From Diphasiastrum complanatum (taxonomy: Eukaryota > Streptophyta > Lycopodiopsida > Lycopodiales > Lycopodiaceae): 64,000 bases of DNA. A program made the position numbers and the translations under genes. Positions 40,495-51,875 of this stretch are shown here, piece after piece. Within the stretch, counting starts at the first letter, position 1. Each line of letters begins with the position of its first letter. A model generated the notes under the pieces. It worked only from the letters and a program-made list of their open reading frames with translations. It was not told the DNA's origin and did not search any database. Location of the stretch: positions 510,077-574,076 of the forward strand of contig CM055110.1 in the NCBI GenBank assembly GCA_029204225.1, written 5' to 3'.

Positions 40495-41176
40495 TGTAAA
40501 AATTACAGCAAATAAGGATCCTAAAACACTTGAAATGATGAGGGAAACAATAGATTGTGATTTCATAAGATTAGCACAAGTTGAACCATCAAAATCCATC
40601 AAAAATCTATGCTTGAACCTCACTAAATGGCCCAAATCCTTGAAGAAGGCTTCACACGTGTGAAAGTACGGCCTCCCACAGTCTGAATACTGTACACCAG
40701 ACCTACATTCAATCCTATAATCATTAGTAATCACAAGTACTCAAACAATTATGAACATAGAGAGCAATTGCACCATTATGAGAGAAAAAACATGAAATTG
40801 CTTGATTGATTTTGGTGAGATATCATCACCTATATATACATGATCCATCACGGTTTTGGGCAGGTATGAGTAGCCCTAAACCTATCCCTAATGCTAATTT
40901 TGGTGGATCTTTCATCCCTACCAAGTTAGGGTTGGAATCTTGGAGATCCCTCAACAATGCAAAAATTACCAAAAATAGCTCCTATTTTTTCTCCCTTGTA
41001 TCTAAGCATAATTTGGACTCATTCCAAAGGTTCTAACACTTAGGTCTACTTGAGAACATCCTTATGAATGGAATCCTATGCTATTTGGCACGTGTGACAA
41101 GCCACATCATGACCATCTAACTATTTACAAGTCATATGACCAAAACTAGTCAAGCTAGAATTGTGAATTTTTAACA
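40495..41176 (-). repeat. Copia element 1, 3' LTR
   Basis: 682 bp, TGTAAAAATT to TTTTTAACA on the plus strand. It contains the perfect palindrome TTCACACGTGTGAA at 40651-40664 and, for minus-strand transcription, the TATA-like TGTATATATAGG near 40830-40843. Confidence 0.95.
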
Positions 41177-41190
41177 CTCCTCCTCACTAT

Positions 41191-43930
41191 CTAGCTTGGT
41201 TCAATCATTGCTTTACTAATCACTCCAAGTGATGATCTGAACTTCATAAAAGGTGTCTCTTGAAGTGGTTTAGTAAGTAGATCAGCTACACATTCATTGC
41301 TTGGAACATGCTCCAAAGCAATCTCCTTGGCTTGCACCATTTCTCTCACAAAGTGATGGCATATCTCAATGTGCTTAGATCTTGCATGGAAGATTGGGTT
41401 AGATGCAAGGTGTTGGGCTGATATATTGTCATTGTAGATGATTGGTGCCTCCTCTGAATCCATGATCTTTAGTTCCACCAACAATCTCTTGATCCAAAGT
41501 ACCTCCTTTGTAGTGGTTGTCAAAGCTTTGTACTCGGCCTCGGTTGAAGATAGAGATATAGTTTCTTGCTTTTTTGAAAGCCATGAAACCACACCTTCTC
41601 CTATGAAAGTTGAATAGGCACTTGTTGATTTCCTATCCCTCTTGTCCCCTGCAAAATCTGAATCACTAAATGCATGAAGATTAATCACATCTCCTCTATA
41701 TAGAATCCCAAAATCCAATGTACCCGAGATGTATCTTAGAATCCTCTTAGCCTTTTTCCAATGGATATTCAATGGCTTTTGCATGGATTACCTACATACA
41801 CTAAAGCTAAGATCTGGTCTAGTTATAGTGATCCACATTAAGGAACCTATAAGTTGCCTAAACAAAGTGATGTCCATGAAGGATCTTTCATCATCTTCAT
41901 TTGGCACTTTTACATCTTGCTCCATTGGTGTGTCAACACTTTTGCATACTTCCATCTTAAATTTCTTCAAAAGACTTTGAGCATAGTTTACTTGACTTAT
42001 AAAGATAAAATTAGACCCTCTAAGTACTTCTATGCCTAAGATGAAGTGAAGACACCCTAGATCTACCATCTTGAACTCTAAGGATAGATCTATCTTGATT
42101 TTTTCAATACCATCAACACTATTTCCACTAATGATGATGTCATCTACATAAATGAGTAAAAGTACAATACCAACATCATCAAACTTAATGTAAAGAGTGG
42201 GATCATATTCACTTTGAACAAAAGAAAGTGAAATAAGATAGCAATGTAGTCTTGAATTCCAAGATCTCGAGGCTTGCTTCAAGCCATAGATGCTTCTTTG
42301 GAGATGGCATACTTTGTTCTCCATTCCATGCTTGATGAACCCTTGTGGCTGCTCCATATAGATATCCTCTTCCAAAAAACCATTCAAGAAAGCATTAGAG
42401 ACATCCATTTGACATAGAATCCATCCAAAATGTGATGCAAGTGCAATGATTAGTCTTATTGTGACCATCTTGGCCACGGGTGCAAAAGTTTCCTCATAGT
42501 CTATCCCTCTCTCTTGAGCATAACCTTTTGCAACTAATCTTGCTTTATGTTTGTTAACACTCCCATTTGCATTCAACTTAAGCTTGAAGACCCACTTGCA
42601 TCCTATTACATTCCTTTGAGGTCTCTCAACAAGCAACCAAGTTTCATTCTCAATCAAGGCATCATACTCATCCAACATAGCTTTATACCATTCTTTGGAG
42701 TTCAATGCATCTTCAACATTAGACGGTTCTTCAAAACTAGATAAAGCATAAGAAGTGGATGAGATACCCTCAACTTGTTGTCCTTTGCCTTGATATGTGA
42801 GCCTTGATGGCTCCACTTTTGCCCTTGAAGATCTCCTTGGTGTGATAGGTGGGTTTGGTGCTTGCTCCTCCATGAGCTCCTCCATGAGCTCCTCCTCAAA
42901 ACCAAGATCTTGCTCCTCGGCCATCTTCTTCTTGATTGTTGGAGCACTTGAGCCTTCTTCAAGCATATGCATATGATGTTCATCAAAGATGACATCCCTT
43001 GAAACAACAAATTTGTTCAAAGATGGGAGATAGACTTTGTAGCCCTTGCTTGAGCTTGCATATCCAAGCATGATCCCTCTTGTGGAAGATGGATCCTCCT
43101 TGGTTCTTGTTTCCAATGGCACATGCACATAACATATACACCCAAAAACTTTCAAGTGATTAAGATTGGGTTTCTTTCCATACAACATCTCATAAGGAGT
43201 TTTGCCTTCAATTGCTTTGCAAGACACCCTATTCATCAAGTAGTTTGCACATACAAGAGACTCACCCCAAAAGGATTTGGGCAAACAAGCATCTAATCTT
43301 AAAGCCTTAGAACATTCACATAATGTTCTATTCCTTCTTTCAACAACTCCATTTTGTTGAGGAGTGTAAGGACAAGAAGTCTCTTTGCCTTGGAGTTCTT
43401 CAAGTATGGGTAGCTTACCCATAATTGCATATCCCTGAACCAAATTGTCAAATTCAAAGCTTAGTCCATTCAATATGAGTTGAACAAGCTCTTCATCCTT
43501 GATAGGGTCACCTATAAAGGCTAGCTCTTTGTTCAATTCCTTTACTCTTAGGACAAAAGTATGTGCACTCTCTCCTTTCTTTTGATAGCTTCTATAGATT
43601 TGATTCTTCAAAGCTAACATTCTAGTTTGGTTCTTGGATTCATAGACCTTTTGCAAAGTCTCTCAAGCATCTTGAGCTGAAGTGCAATCTCCTACCTCTC
43701 TTAAGAGTTCATTTTGCAACATTCATTTTTATGCAATGTAGTGCAACATTGCACCTCTTGATGTATTTGGCTTTTTCTTGAGGATGAATAGGTTCACCCT
43801 CCTTACCATTTACAATTTCCATCAGATCTTGCATGATCATGATAGATTCCATTCTAACTTTCCATATGGAATAGTTAGTTTTGTTGAGCCTTTCATTAGT
43901 ATCCAAAAGATATGCATTTATAGATGCCAT
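41191..43930 (-). pseudogene. Copia element 1: gag / integrase / RT / RNase H, three open segments
   Basis: Segment 43709-43930 is the gag start (MASINAYLLDTNERLNKTNY), broken by a frameshift. Segment 41788-43656 continues gag (KVYESKNQTRML) to LEELQG, then jumps in frame to the integrase segment SCPYTPQQNGVVERRNRTL. The copia RT follows (RGIDYEETFAPVAKM, CQMDVSNAFLNGFLEEDIY, LLIYVDDIIISG). It ends at VCR with TAA, made by loss of 6 bp that copia element 2 keeps. Segment 41191-41784 is RNase H (FSDSDFAGDKRDRKSTSAY, SLSSTEAEYKAL). A 12-bp tandem duplication gives ELMEELMEEQ. Confidence 0.93.
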
Positions 43931-44728
43931 CTAGTCTCCTAATCAAGGACTTGACACAAATGAAGGTTACTTCTATTGATTCGATTGAAGGTCTACCTTA
44001 TCCCACTTCTTAGGGACCTGAAAAGATCAGTAATAGACTTCCTATAAAAATCTAAGAATGATCTCTAACAAAATCAAATCATAGAATACTAGAAACAATG
44101 CACTTGCTTGATTGAAGTAGACAATACTAGTAGAATTGCCCCTCTTTCTATAAAGAACATTAAAGCTTCCAAATGATCTGATCAAGAGTGAATTTCAGCA
44201 ACCTAATATACTTCCAAAATCACTTGTAAAAGATCTAAATGGAACTTAATGAGGATGCAACACAATCTACTATCCAATCACAAGCAAAAAATGATCAAAA
44301 TTGATGAAAAATTGATCTAATTTGGTGCATAAGTCAAGCAATGGTTGGACTGAACCTAAATCACTTTAGGAGGTGTCTACTACACCTTAGAACAGCCTTG
44401 AAGAGTCCCCAAAACTCTGATCTTCCCTCTCCTTGAATGCTAGAAAGCCTCCTCTATGAAATCACCTCCAAAACTCGCTTAGAAATCAATGCTTGGAGCA
44501 AGCAAAACTTGCTATCTTGGTAATGTGAATTGAATTCAACTTTGCCTCTGGTTTTAGACACCTAAACACCTGCAAATGAAGTCACACAACACCAATCTCC
44601 AATGTATTTAACTCACTTTGAGTTCTAGAATCAATACTAGATGCTAAGATCCAATCTACACAAGATTTAGATCAAAAATTGTGATCAAATTGAATGAAAA
44701 CCAAGGATTTAGCTCATTTCAGCCTTTA
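43931..44728 (-). other. Copia element 1 leader
   Basis: AT-rich untranslated leader of about 800 bp between gag and the primer site. No coding signal. Confidence 0.6.
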
Positions 44729-44741
44729 GGCTCTGATACCA
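44729..44741 (-). promoter_or_regulatory. Primer-binding site (initiator tRNA-Met), copia element 1
   Basis: The minus strand reads TGGTATCAGAGCC, directly abutting the 5' LTR. Confidence 0.93.
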
Positions 44742-45423
44742 TGTAAAAATTACAGCAAATAAGGATCCTAAAACACTTGAAATGATGAGGGAAACAATAG
44801 ATTGTGATTTCATAAGATTAGCACAAGTTGAACCATCAAAATCCATCAAAAATCTATGCTTGAACCTCACTAAATGGCCCAAATCCTTGAAGAAGGCTTC
44901 ACACGCGTGAAAGTACGGCCTCCCACAGTCTGAGTACTGTACACCAGACCTACATTCAATCCTATAATCATTAGTAATCACAAGTACTCAAACAATTATG
45001 AACATAGAGAGCAATTGCACCATTATGAGAGAAAAAACATGAAATTGCTTGATTGATTTTGGTGAGATATCATCACCTATATATACATGATCCATCACGG
45101 TTTTGGGCAGGTATGAGTAGCCCTAAACCTATCCCTAATGCTAATTTTGGTGGATCTTTCATCCCTACCAAGTTAGGGTTGGAATCTTGGAGATCCCTCA
45201 ACAATGCAAAAATTACCAAAAATAGCTCCTATTTTTTCTCCCTTGTATCTAAGCATAATTTGGACTCATTCCAAAGGTTCTAACACTTAGGTCTACTTGA
45301 GAACATCCTTATGAATGGAATCTTATGCTATTTGGCACGTGTGACAAGCCACATCATGACCATCTAACTATTTACAAGTCATATGACCAAAACTAGTCAA
45401 GCTAGAATTGTGAATTTTTAACA
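44742..45423 (-). repeat. Copia element 1, 5' LTR
   Basis: 682 bp. It differs from the 3' LTR by CACGCG for CACGTG in the palindrome (44903 area), GAGTAC for GAATAC, and a C/T change near 45322. Confidence 0.95.
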
Positions 45424-45896
45424 AGCGAGGGGGTGAGGTGAGGGGGCAGCGAGAGGGGGGACTGGAGTGGCAGCGAGAGGGGGTGAGGAGGGTGGGTGGA
45501 GGGGTCAGCGAGGGGAGTGGGTGAGGGGGTGGCAGCGATAGGAGAGCAGGAGAGATCAGCGAGGGGGAGATTTGAGAGGTCAACGAGGGGGGGGAAGGAG
45601 CAGTGAGGGGGGGAGGACCAACGAGGGGGGGGGGGAAGGAGCAGCGAGGGGGGGAGGACCAGCGAGTGGGTGAGGGGAGGTGGCAGCGAGGGGGGGGGCC
45701 TAGGGTGGCAACAAGATGAGGTGAGGAGTCAGCGAGGGGGGTGAGTGAGGAGGTGGCAGGAGATCGTGAGGATCTACGAGAAGCAGGGGCGCGAGGAGGG
45801 ACCATCGTGTTGAGAGAGGGCAGACCAGGGCAGGGCCTAGGACCGGGCAGCAGCCATCGTTGGAGGAGCAACCATCGCTGGAGGAGCTGCCATCAC

Positions 45897-45898
<2 letters not shown>
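45424..45898 (-). repeat. LINE B 5' region beyond the copia insertion
   Basis: A continuation of the G-rich CAGCGAGGGGG minisatellite, with the copia duplication AGCGA at its start. Toward 45840-45898 it becomes less repetitive and ends at a GA microsatellite, which on the sense strand is a TC run immediately upstream of the LINE. Confidence 0.65.

Positions 45899-45963
<65 letters not shown>
45899..45963. repeat. (GA)n microsatellite
   Basis: About 32 GA units at the presumed 5' edge of LINE B. Confidence 0.95.
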
Positions 45964-45966
<3 letters not shown>

Positions 45967-46097
45967 ATGTGTCTTTTCTCTTTATTACAGTTTTGGGGTG
46001 TGAATTGGTCAGCATGGTTCAATATGGTTAGCATGACTTCGCAACGTGTCGGTATGGTTCCTTATGATTTCGTTTCATTTGGTTGTGATTTCAGATG

Positions 46098-46168
<71 letters not shown>

Positions 46169-46269
46169 GTTGAAAAATGATTCAGTACAGTTCAGTACGA
46201 TGCAGTATGGTTCAGCATAATTCAGCAGGGTTCCTTGTGGTTTTTGTTCGGTTTGTTGTGATCTGAGTG
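45964..46269. repeat. Diverged tandem pair of unique sequence plus (GA)n
   Basis: Sequence before the GA run at 46100-46165 (GGTTCCTTATG...TTGGTTGTGATTTCAGA) resembles sequence before the short GA run at 46270 (GGTTCCTTGTGG...TTTGTTGTGATCTGAG). Both units also hold short CAGTATGGTTCAGCA-type repeats. This looks like a duplicated target segment between LINE B and LINE C. Confidence 0.6.
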
Positions 46270-48964
46270 AGAGAGAAAGAAAGAAAGAAAGAAAGATCTT
46301 TATTAATGTCCATGGAATACCCTAAGGTACATAGGACTGAAAAAAGGTACATGTCAAGTGTGCCCGGTGGGAGCATGAAAGCTCAATCACCTAAAAGAAA
46401 CAAGATTACAATAAAATAGGAAATAGTGCTATGCACAAGGAGAGTCAAGCATCATAGATGTCTCTCTGCTTGTGAGAAAAAATGATGTAAAGTATGTTGT
46501 GGCACTGTCTCTGTGCAAGCTGCGTCTCTCTGTTGTCGGGTAGATGATCGGTGGTGTCTACGCTGTCGTAAAGTTGCAGGCCGTGGCCTGCGGGCTGGCT
46601 GTCGCTCTGGTCGACGACACTGTCTCTGTCGTCTATGTATGGTGGCATCTAGAATCTCAGCCTCCCCATCAGAGTCACTACTCTCTTGCCTCTGTCTCCG
46701 ACGGGATAGACACTCCTGTATGCTCAGCCATATCAGGAGTGGGGTGTCAGCGTCAAGACTGCCATACGCAGGTCTATCATCTCCTGGATCATCAACACAA
46801 CACATCTAGAGTCCTCATACGATATCAAGGCAGAGAGTGCAAGTGGATGGTCTCGAAACAAGCAGTAGTATCTCCCTCGAATCTCATAGTAAGCTGGGCA
46901 TCTGAAGAGAAAATGAAACTCATCCTCTATATCATGTAGGTCACACATACTACAAATCCGCGCATCTCTCGGGATGCCCCTGTATCTGCCAGTCTCAACG
47001 GCTAACTGGTGAGAGGAAACCCGGAAGTGACCCATCACTTTCCGCAATCTGTGTGAGATACTGTCCACTAGGTATATGGGTACAATGGGATACCCAGCAG
47101 GATCCCGGGATAGAAAATGTGTCCGATAAAACTCCGTCTTCACCCCAGATGAATCCTGCCAAGTGCTCTGAAGATATGCCCTGTATAAGTATCCTCTAAT
47201 ATACTGATGAGTATCCGTAATGTGAATACTCAATGTGGAGAGGAGACGACAGGCCTGGGAATACCTCGAAAAGGAGTGTCCCTCAGAGTGTAGGTGCTGG
47301 GAGGACGACAAAGCTGCTGTAGCATAGTGTGTGCCTCTACCCTGGAGATCCTCTAGGCACTGTATGAATGTGACAATATGGAACAGTGCCTCTATCTGAA
47401 TAGGGGGGACGGCAAACTCTACCAATATAATATGATGTGGGATAGAGGGCTTAGCCCGTATCATCTGAGAGAGCATATGAATCTGAAGTCGTGAGATGCG
47501 CGCCCACTCGGTAGCCGTCAAGCCAGTACTTCATGTCTCTGATGCATATAGAGCTGAGGGAACGTCGCATCTCTAACATGTGAGCTGAAACATAATCTCT
47601 CTAACTCTACCAACGATGCATAACCCTTCCGTAGTCGGGAAAATGCCGCCTGTCGCATGCTAAAAGTGGGACCTAAAAATACCACCCCTAGGCATGTGTA
47701 GGAGTCAACTACCTCAAGTGGATGCTCCTCCCATAAAAGCACATGTCGCATCATGAAGGATCTGGAGGTGTTAAATACCATAACTTTGGTTTTGGCCACA
47801 TTCACTGATAATCCCCACTGAGTACAAAAAGAGTGAAGCGCGTCAAGATGCCGCTGCAAACCTTCCCTCTTCCTCGAAAGCAAAACCACATCATCAGCAT
47901 ATAATAGGATAGCGATAACGAGGTCACCCAATGTGCATCCCTCACCTCCCTCTGTCTGTATAACCTGCTCAAGCTCGTCTATATATAAACCAAAGAGTGT
48001 AGGAGAGAGAGGACATCCCTGCTTAACCCCAATGGTACTCTCTATCTCTGGTGATACAACTCCTAATACTCGGATACGACCAATAACTCGTCTGTACAAT
48101 GCCACAACTGCCTGTATGATATCCTCTTGGAGGCCACGGTCCCGAAGTCTCTATATCAGTAGATGTCGAGGCACAGAGTCAAAGGCCTTGCGGAAATCCA
48201 CAAAGCAGCAGTATACACGCTCTCTCCTGGCCTTAGCTTCCTCAATGATGGATCTCAGGGTGAAAATATGATCTGATGTGGTATATCCTGGTCTGAAACC
48301 TGCCTGACCTATGGCATGCAGTGCTCGGGTCTCCATCTCTGTACTGATCTCTGACTGAAGAATAGAACCATAAACCTTGGCAAAGAGGTGACTGATCATG
48401 ATGGTACGATAGTTGTCGGCTTTCATGGGATCACCGCCTTTATGGATAGGATGGATAAGGTTTGTGGACCAGGGGGAGGGGAAACCAGATGTGATAGAGC
48501 GGTTAAAGAGGAGAGAGAGGAAGGGTGAGAGAATGTCAGCAGCTTGCTTCAAAAGTTCAGCTTCTAGATCATCAATATCTTTGGCCTTATGTAGATTTAA
48601 TCGATCAATGGCCTCTTCTACTATGTCTGGAGAGAATATATCAGAAGTACGTGTGTAGGGATGTGTAGGAAGTAGAGGGGTGTCAGGAACAGTGTACAAC
48701 GATGTGGCATAGGTTACCCATGTGCTAAATCTGTGATCTGGGGTGGAGGTGCCCGTGAGAGGAATTTTTGCCAAAATGATCGCAACGAGGAGCTAAAGAG
48801 AAGGTCCATCATCTTCTTCCCCTGACCGATTTCGTAAGTAATTTTCTTTTTTCGGGTGGTTCTATGGTATACACGAGATAAGTCCTTTACCATATGGGGA
48901 AGGTGGCAGTGTGCATAAATCAACTCCAGATGAAGTTGGTTACACTCGTGGTCATACCAGGGGT
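46270..48964 (-). mobile_element. LINE C: 3' two-thirds, with TTTC tail
   Basis: On the minus strand the 3' end reads ATTAATAAAGATC followed by five TTTC units and TCTC. RT and zinc region are present. The 5' side is broken at 48965, where gypsy copy 3 begins in the middle of the segment equivalent to position 18090 of LINE A. A further 44-bp piece of the endonuclease lies beyond the gypsy remnant at 51545-51588. Confidence 0.9.
46452..48960 (-). pseudogene. LINE C ORF2: RT and zinc region with several breaks
   Basis: Minus-strand frames contain NYRTIMISHLFAKVYGSIL, AGFRPGYTTSDHIFTL, FVDFRKAFDSVPRHLLI (then TAG for CAG at 48151), GVKQGCPLSPTLFGLYIDEL, the catalytic YADD, and VNVAKTKVMVFNTSRSF. 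CLGVVFLGPTFSMRQAAF follows, a stretch that LINE A has lost. After a frameshift near 47520 come the zinc region ICSMCDLHDIEDEFHFLFRC and the arginine-rich tail (frameshifted again near 46800). It keeps FVDF, unlike LINE D. Confidence 0.9.
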
Positions 48965-49214
48965 TGCATAATAGATCCTAACACCACAGTAGGGCAAACA
49001 ATGACTGATCCACCCAACCTTGAACACTCCCTGATATAGAGTAAGCCCCTCCTAGCCCAGTGTGAGGACTGGTAGCATGCAACTGCCAAGTGCCGGCCAC
49101 GTGGCACTGATGTTGTCTTGGCCTGTTGATCGTGTACACTGGACACGACCCTGACTGTGGTATCTGACCTATCTGTGTTCTCTAGGGTTCGGCACTGGTC
49201 ACGAGCTCGTAACA
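48965..49214 (-). repeat. Gypsy copy 3, internally deleted 3' LTR
   Basis: About 250 bp. The outer ends match the 358-bp LTRs, but about 105 bp are missing between GTGGCACTGA and TGTCTTG. The first bases read TGCATAATAG instead of TGTAATAG. Confidence 0.88.
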
Positions 49215-49342
49215 CTCCCTCCCCCTTAAGAACCGTCTTGGTCCTCTAAGACAAAGTCTGGAAAAATCTTGCGAAGGACGCTGCCTCTTTCCCAAGTGGC
49301 ATTCTCAACAGGCTGATCATTCCACTTGACCAGATATTCTCG

Positions 49343-51418
49343 CTATAGAGTATGACGAGTCTGCATCTCTCTACTATCAGGAATCTCTTCTGGTTCATGT
49401 GGAGGTTGCTGAGGATCCAATGGGAGAACTAGAACATTGTCCCCTACCAGATTTTCTAATCTGGTTAAGGCTTTTCGTAACTGACTTACATGAAAGACTG
49501 GAAAAACCTTACTACTGTGTGGGAGTTCTAGTTCATAGGTGACCTCGCCTAGTCTCCTACTGATGGTAAAGGGACCACAATACCTTGGAGACAACTTAGC
49601 ACACACTCCTGATTTGAGGGTTTTAGAGTCAACTGGGACTCTCAAGTAGACTTTCTCACCAGCAGAGAACTGCACATCCCATCTGTGTGGATCTGCATAA
49701 TGCCTGGCTCGATCCTGAGACTGCCTAATGCTACGCTTAGCATGTTCTATCATCTGGTTTAGGTCCTCTAAAAAGTTTCTGGCTGCTTCAACTTTTTCTT
49801 GTTTAAACCCTACAGCTGTGGGTGAGTGTGGCTGAAAACCGTACATCAGCATAAATGGGCTGTATCCCGTAGCTGAATGTTTGGTACTGTTATATGCAAA
49901 CTCTAATATCAAGAGATACTCCTCCCAATTAGTCTGCTTCTTGCTAACGTATGCACGAAGCATATCCTCCAGCACCTGATTTACCCTCTTTGTTTGACGT
50001 CCGTCTGTGGATGGTTGGTGGTACTCATATTAAGTTTAGTATGGAGATGATGGAATACTGCCCTCCAAAAATTTCCATTAAACTTATTGTCCCGGTCACT
50101 GACTATGCCGGAAGGTAGACCGTACAATTTAAATAGCCCGTCTACAAACAACCTCGCTAACTCTGGAGCTCTAACGGTTGTTTTGGTCGGAATAAAATGA
50201 GCCATTTTGGTCAGACGGTCAACTGTGACCCATATAGCGTCATCACCCTTTTGGGTTTTAGGCAGGCCTACTATAAAATCCATGGAGATACTCTCCCATT
50301 TACCAAATGGTATTTCTAAGGGCTGCAACAACCCTCCTGCCTTTAAACGCTCTGCTTTATTTACTTGACATTTCTGGCAACTGGTTACATACTGTTGGAC
50401 GTCCTTTTTCATACTGGGCCAGAAAAATTGCCTACGAAGAAGCTCATAGGTCTCCCTTCCCCTTAAGAAGATCCTTCCTCGTTTTGCTATAGACGAGGAT
50501 GTCATCTAAAAATACGACTACAAACTTACCCAAGTATGGTCTGAGGACACTGTTCATCAAGGTCATAAAATAAGCTGGAGCATTTGTGAGCCCAAATGGC
50601 ATCACCTTAAACTCATAATGACCGTGACGAGTCCTAAAAGCTGTTTTTGAGACATCTTCTGACTTTATACGGACTTGATAATATCCCGATCTGAGGTCTA
50701 TTTTACTGAAAAATTTAGCCCCGTCGAGTTGATCAAACAACTCGTCTGCCCGAGGCATAGGGTATTTATTCTTAATTGTGACTTTATTGAGGGCTCTGTA
50801 ATCTACGCAAAGACGCATAGACCCCTCTTTCTTTTTCACCAATAGGACTGGTGAGGCCCATGGTGAACTACTGGTCTGAATTGGGCCTTTCCCAAGATAA
50901 TTTGTTAACTATCTAGTTATTTCTTCATCCTCTGTTCGGCTAACCCGATACGGAGGTGTAGAAACACGTGCTGTACCTGGTACTAGGTTTATTACATGAT
51001 CTACCTCTCTGCTAGGTGGCAAACCATGTGGCAAATCTTCAGGAAAAACATCTTTAAATTTAGACAATAAAGTTTCTAATTTACTGATTTTCTACTGTAT
51101 AGAACTAGAAATAGAAACTTCAGGAATAAACTGAAAGTCACATAAGAATACCTGATGGTCATCGTCTCCGATTAGCTGACAGAGCTCTGAACTGCAGACC
51201 ATAGGACTGTTGGGAACATCATGCTCCCCATGCAACTGGATCTCTCGGCCTTTATGCTGGAAGCTGAGGGTGTTCTCCTGATAATTTCTGTGGAGGGAAG
51301 GTCCTAAACTGTAGAGCCAATCTCTCCCAAGAACAATGTCTGTGCGATCTAGGTGCATTATCTGAAAATTTATTTCATCTTGGTACCCCTGAATACCAAG
51401 ATTCAAGTTACTTACCAT
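49343..51418 (-). pseudogene. Gypsy copy 3: protease/RT and integrase fragments
   Basis: Segments on the minus strand: post-protease ([20 protein letters not shown]) at 51092-51418; RT with [13 protein letters not shown] and the FLDD motif at 50444-50842; integrase zinc region and core at 49981-50505 ([14 protein letters not shown]); integrase C-terminus with KLSPRYCGPFTISRRLG at 49343-49975. Between RT and integrase, sequences equal to 29497-30382 and 30404-30674 of copy 2 are gone, leaving a 20-bp island. RNase H is therefore missing entirely. This copy keeps the integrase bases that copy 2 has lost. Confidence 0.9.
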
Positions 51419-51544
51419 AGTTTCCCATATTTTCTTATCTTCACCCTTAGCTAGTGAAACTATGTACCTATGCTGACTAGGTACTTCTGGTAGTTTAAGC
51501 TTTTTAACCAGGGTGTAGTTGATGAAATTATGGGTTGGCCCATT

Positions 51545-51609
51545 ACTGCATCTGTTGATCGTCGCCGGAGGCCAAGATCATCCCAATCTAGAGAGAGAGA
51601 GAGAGAGAG
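51545..51609 (-). mobile_element. LINE C 5' scrap and adjoining (GA)n
   Basis: About 44 bp match the LINE endonuclease segment encoding WDDLGL...SADA (LINE B 38285-38332), followed directly by a short GA run at 51591-51609. It marks the far edge of LINE C. Confidence 0.7.
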
Positions 51610-51639
51610 GGAGAATCCTATTGTGAACACGTTGGGACA

Positions 51640-51875
51640 TTCTAATTTTTTTCATATTTTTTATATTAAAGGAGCTAAAGCGTAAATCTAGGAGTTAATG
51701 CACCTGAACTGGACCATCCTGTACCCGAAACATTTGGCAAACTATACAGATGTAATGCCCTTAATTAGAGCTTTCATCTGATACCTATATTGCCCACAAA
51801 AAAATCAAAAAAAAAAAAAAACACATTTCTGAGAAACACTACCAAAATCGAGAAACGCATTTCTAGAAACGCTAT
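51640..51875 (-). repeat. Eroded relative of the MITE at 3728-4244
   Basis: In inverted orientation, about 90 bp (51723-51806) match the MITE interior (GGTATCAGATGAAAGCTCTA and flanks). GAAACGC motifs follow toward 51865. Terminal repeats and target duplication are not clear. Confidence 0.65.

Larger units (their letters stand above)
40495..45423 (-). mobile_element. Ty1/copia element 1, complete ends, internally deleted
   Basis: 4,929 bp with 682-bp LTRs that differ at three positions, a tRNA-Met primer site, a purine tract (GTGAGGAGGAG) and the 5-bp duplication AGCGA at 40490-40494 and 45424-45428. It inserted into the G-rich 5' part of LINE B. The coding region lacks the gag knuckle, protease and N-terminal half of integrase; a 6-bp deletion also creates a stop before RNase H. 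Young but defective. Confidence 0.95.
48965..51544 (-). mobile_element. Gypsy copy 3: 3' LTR plus rearranged pol, 5' half missing
   Basis: The same family as copies 1 and 2, lying inside LINE C. It has a shortened 3' LTR and purine tract, then integrase and RT segments, and stops at 51544 within the protease region, where LINE C sequence resumes. Gag, primer site and 5' LTR are missing, together with roughly 450 bp of LINE C. A deletion spanning both elements is the simplest explanation. Confidence 0.9.

Noticed and set aside
40096-40734. 212-residue minus-strand frame spanning the copia LTR and G-rich repeat
   Set aside because: It runs across the transposon boundary at 40494, so it is an insertion artefact. 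The proline-rich part belongs to the LINE B 5' region.
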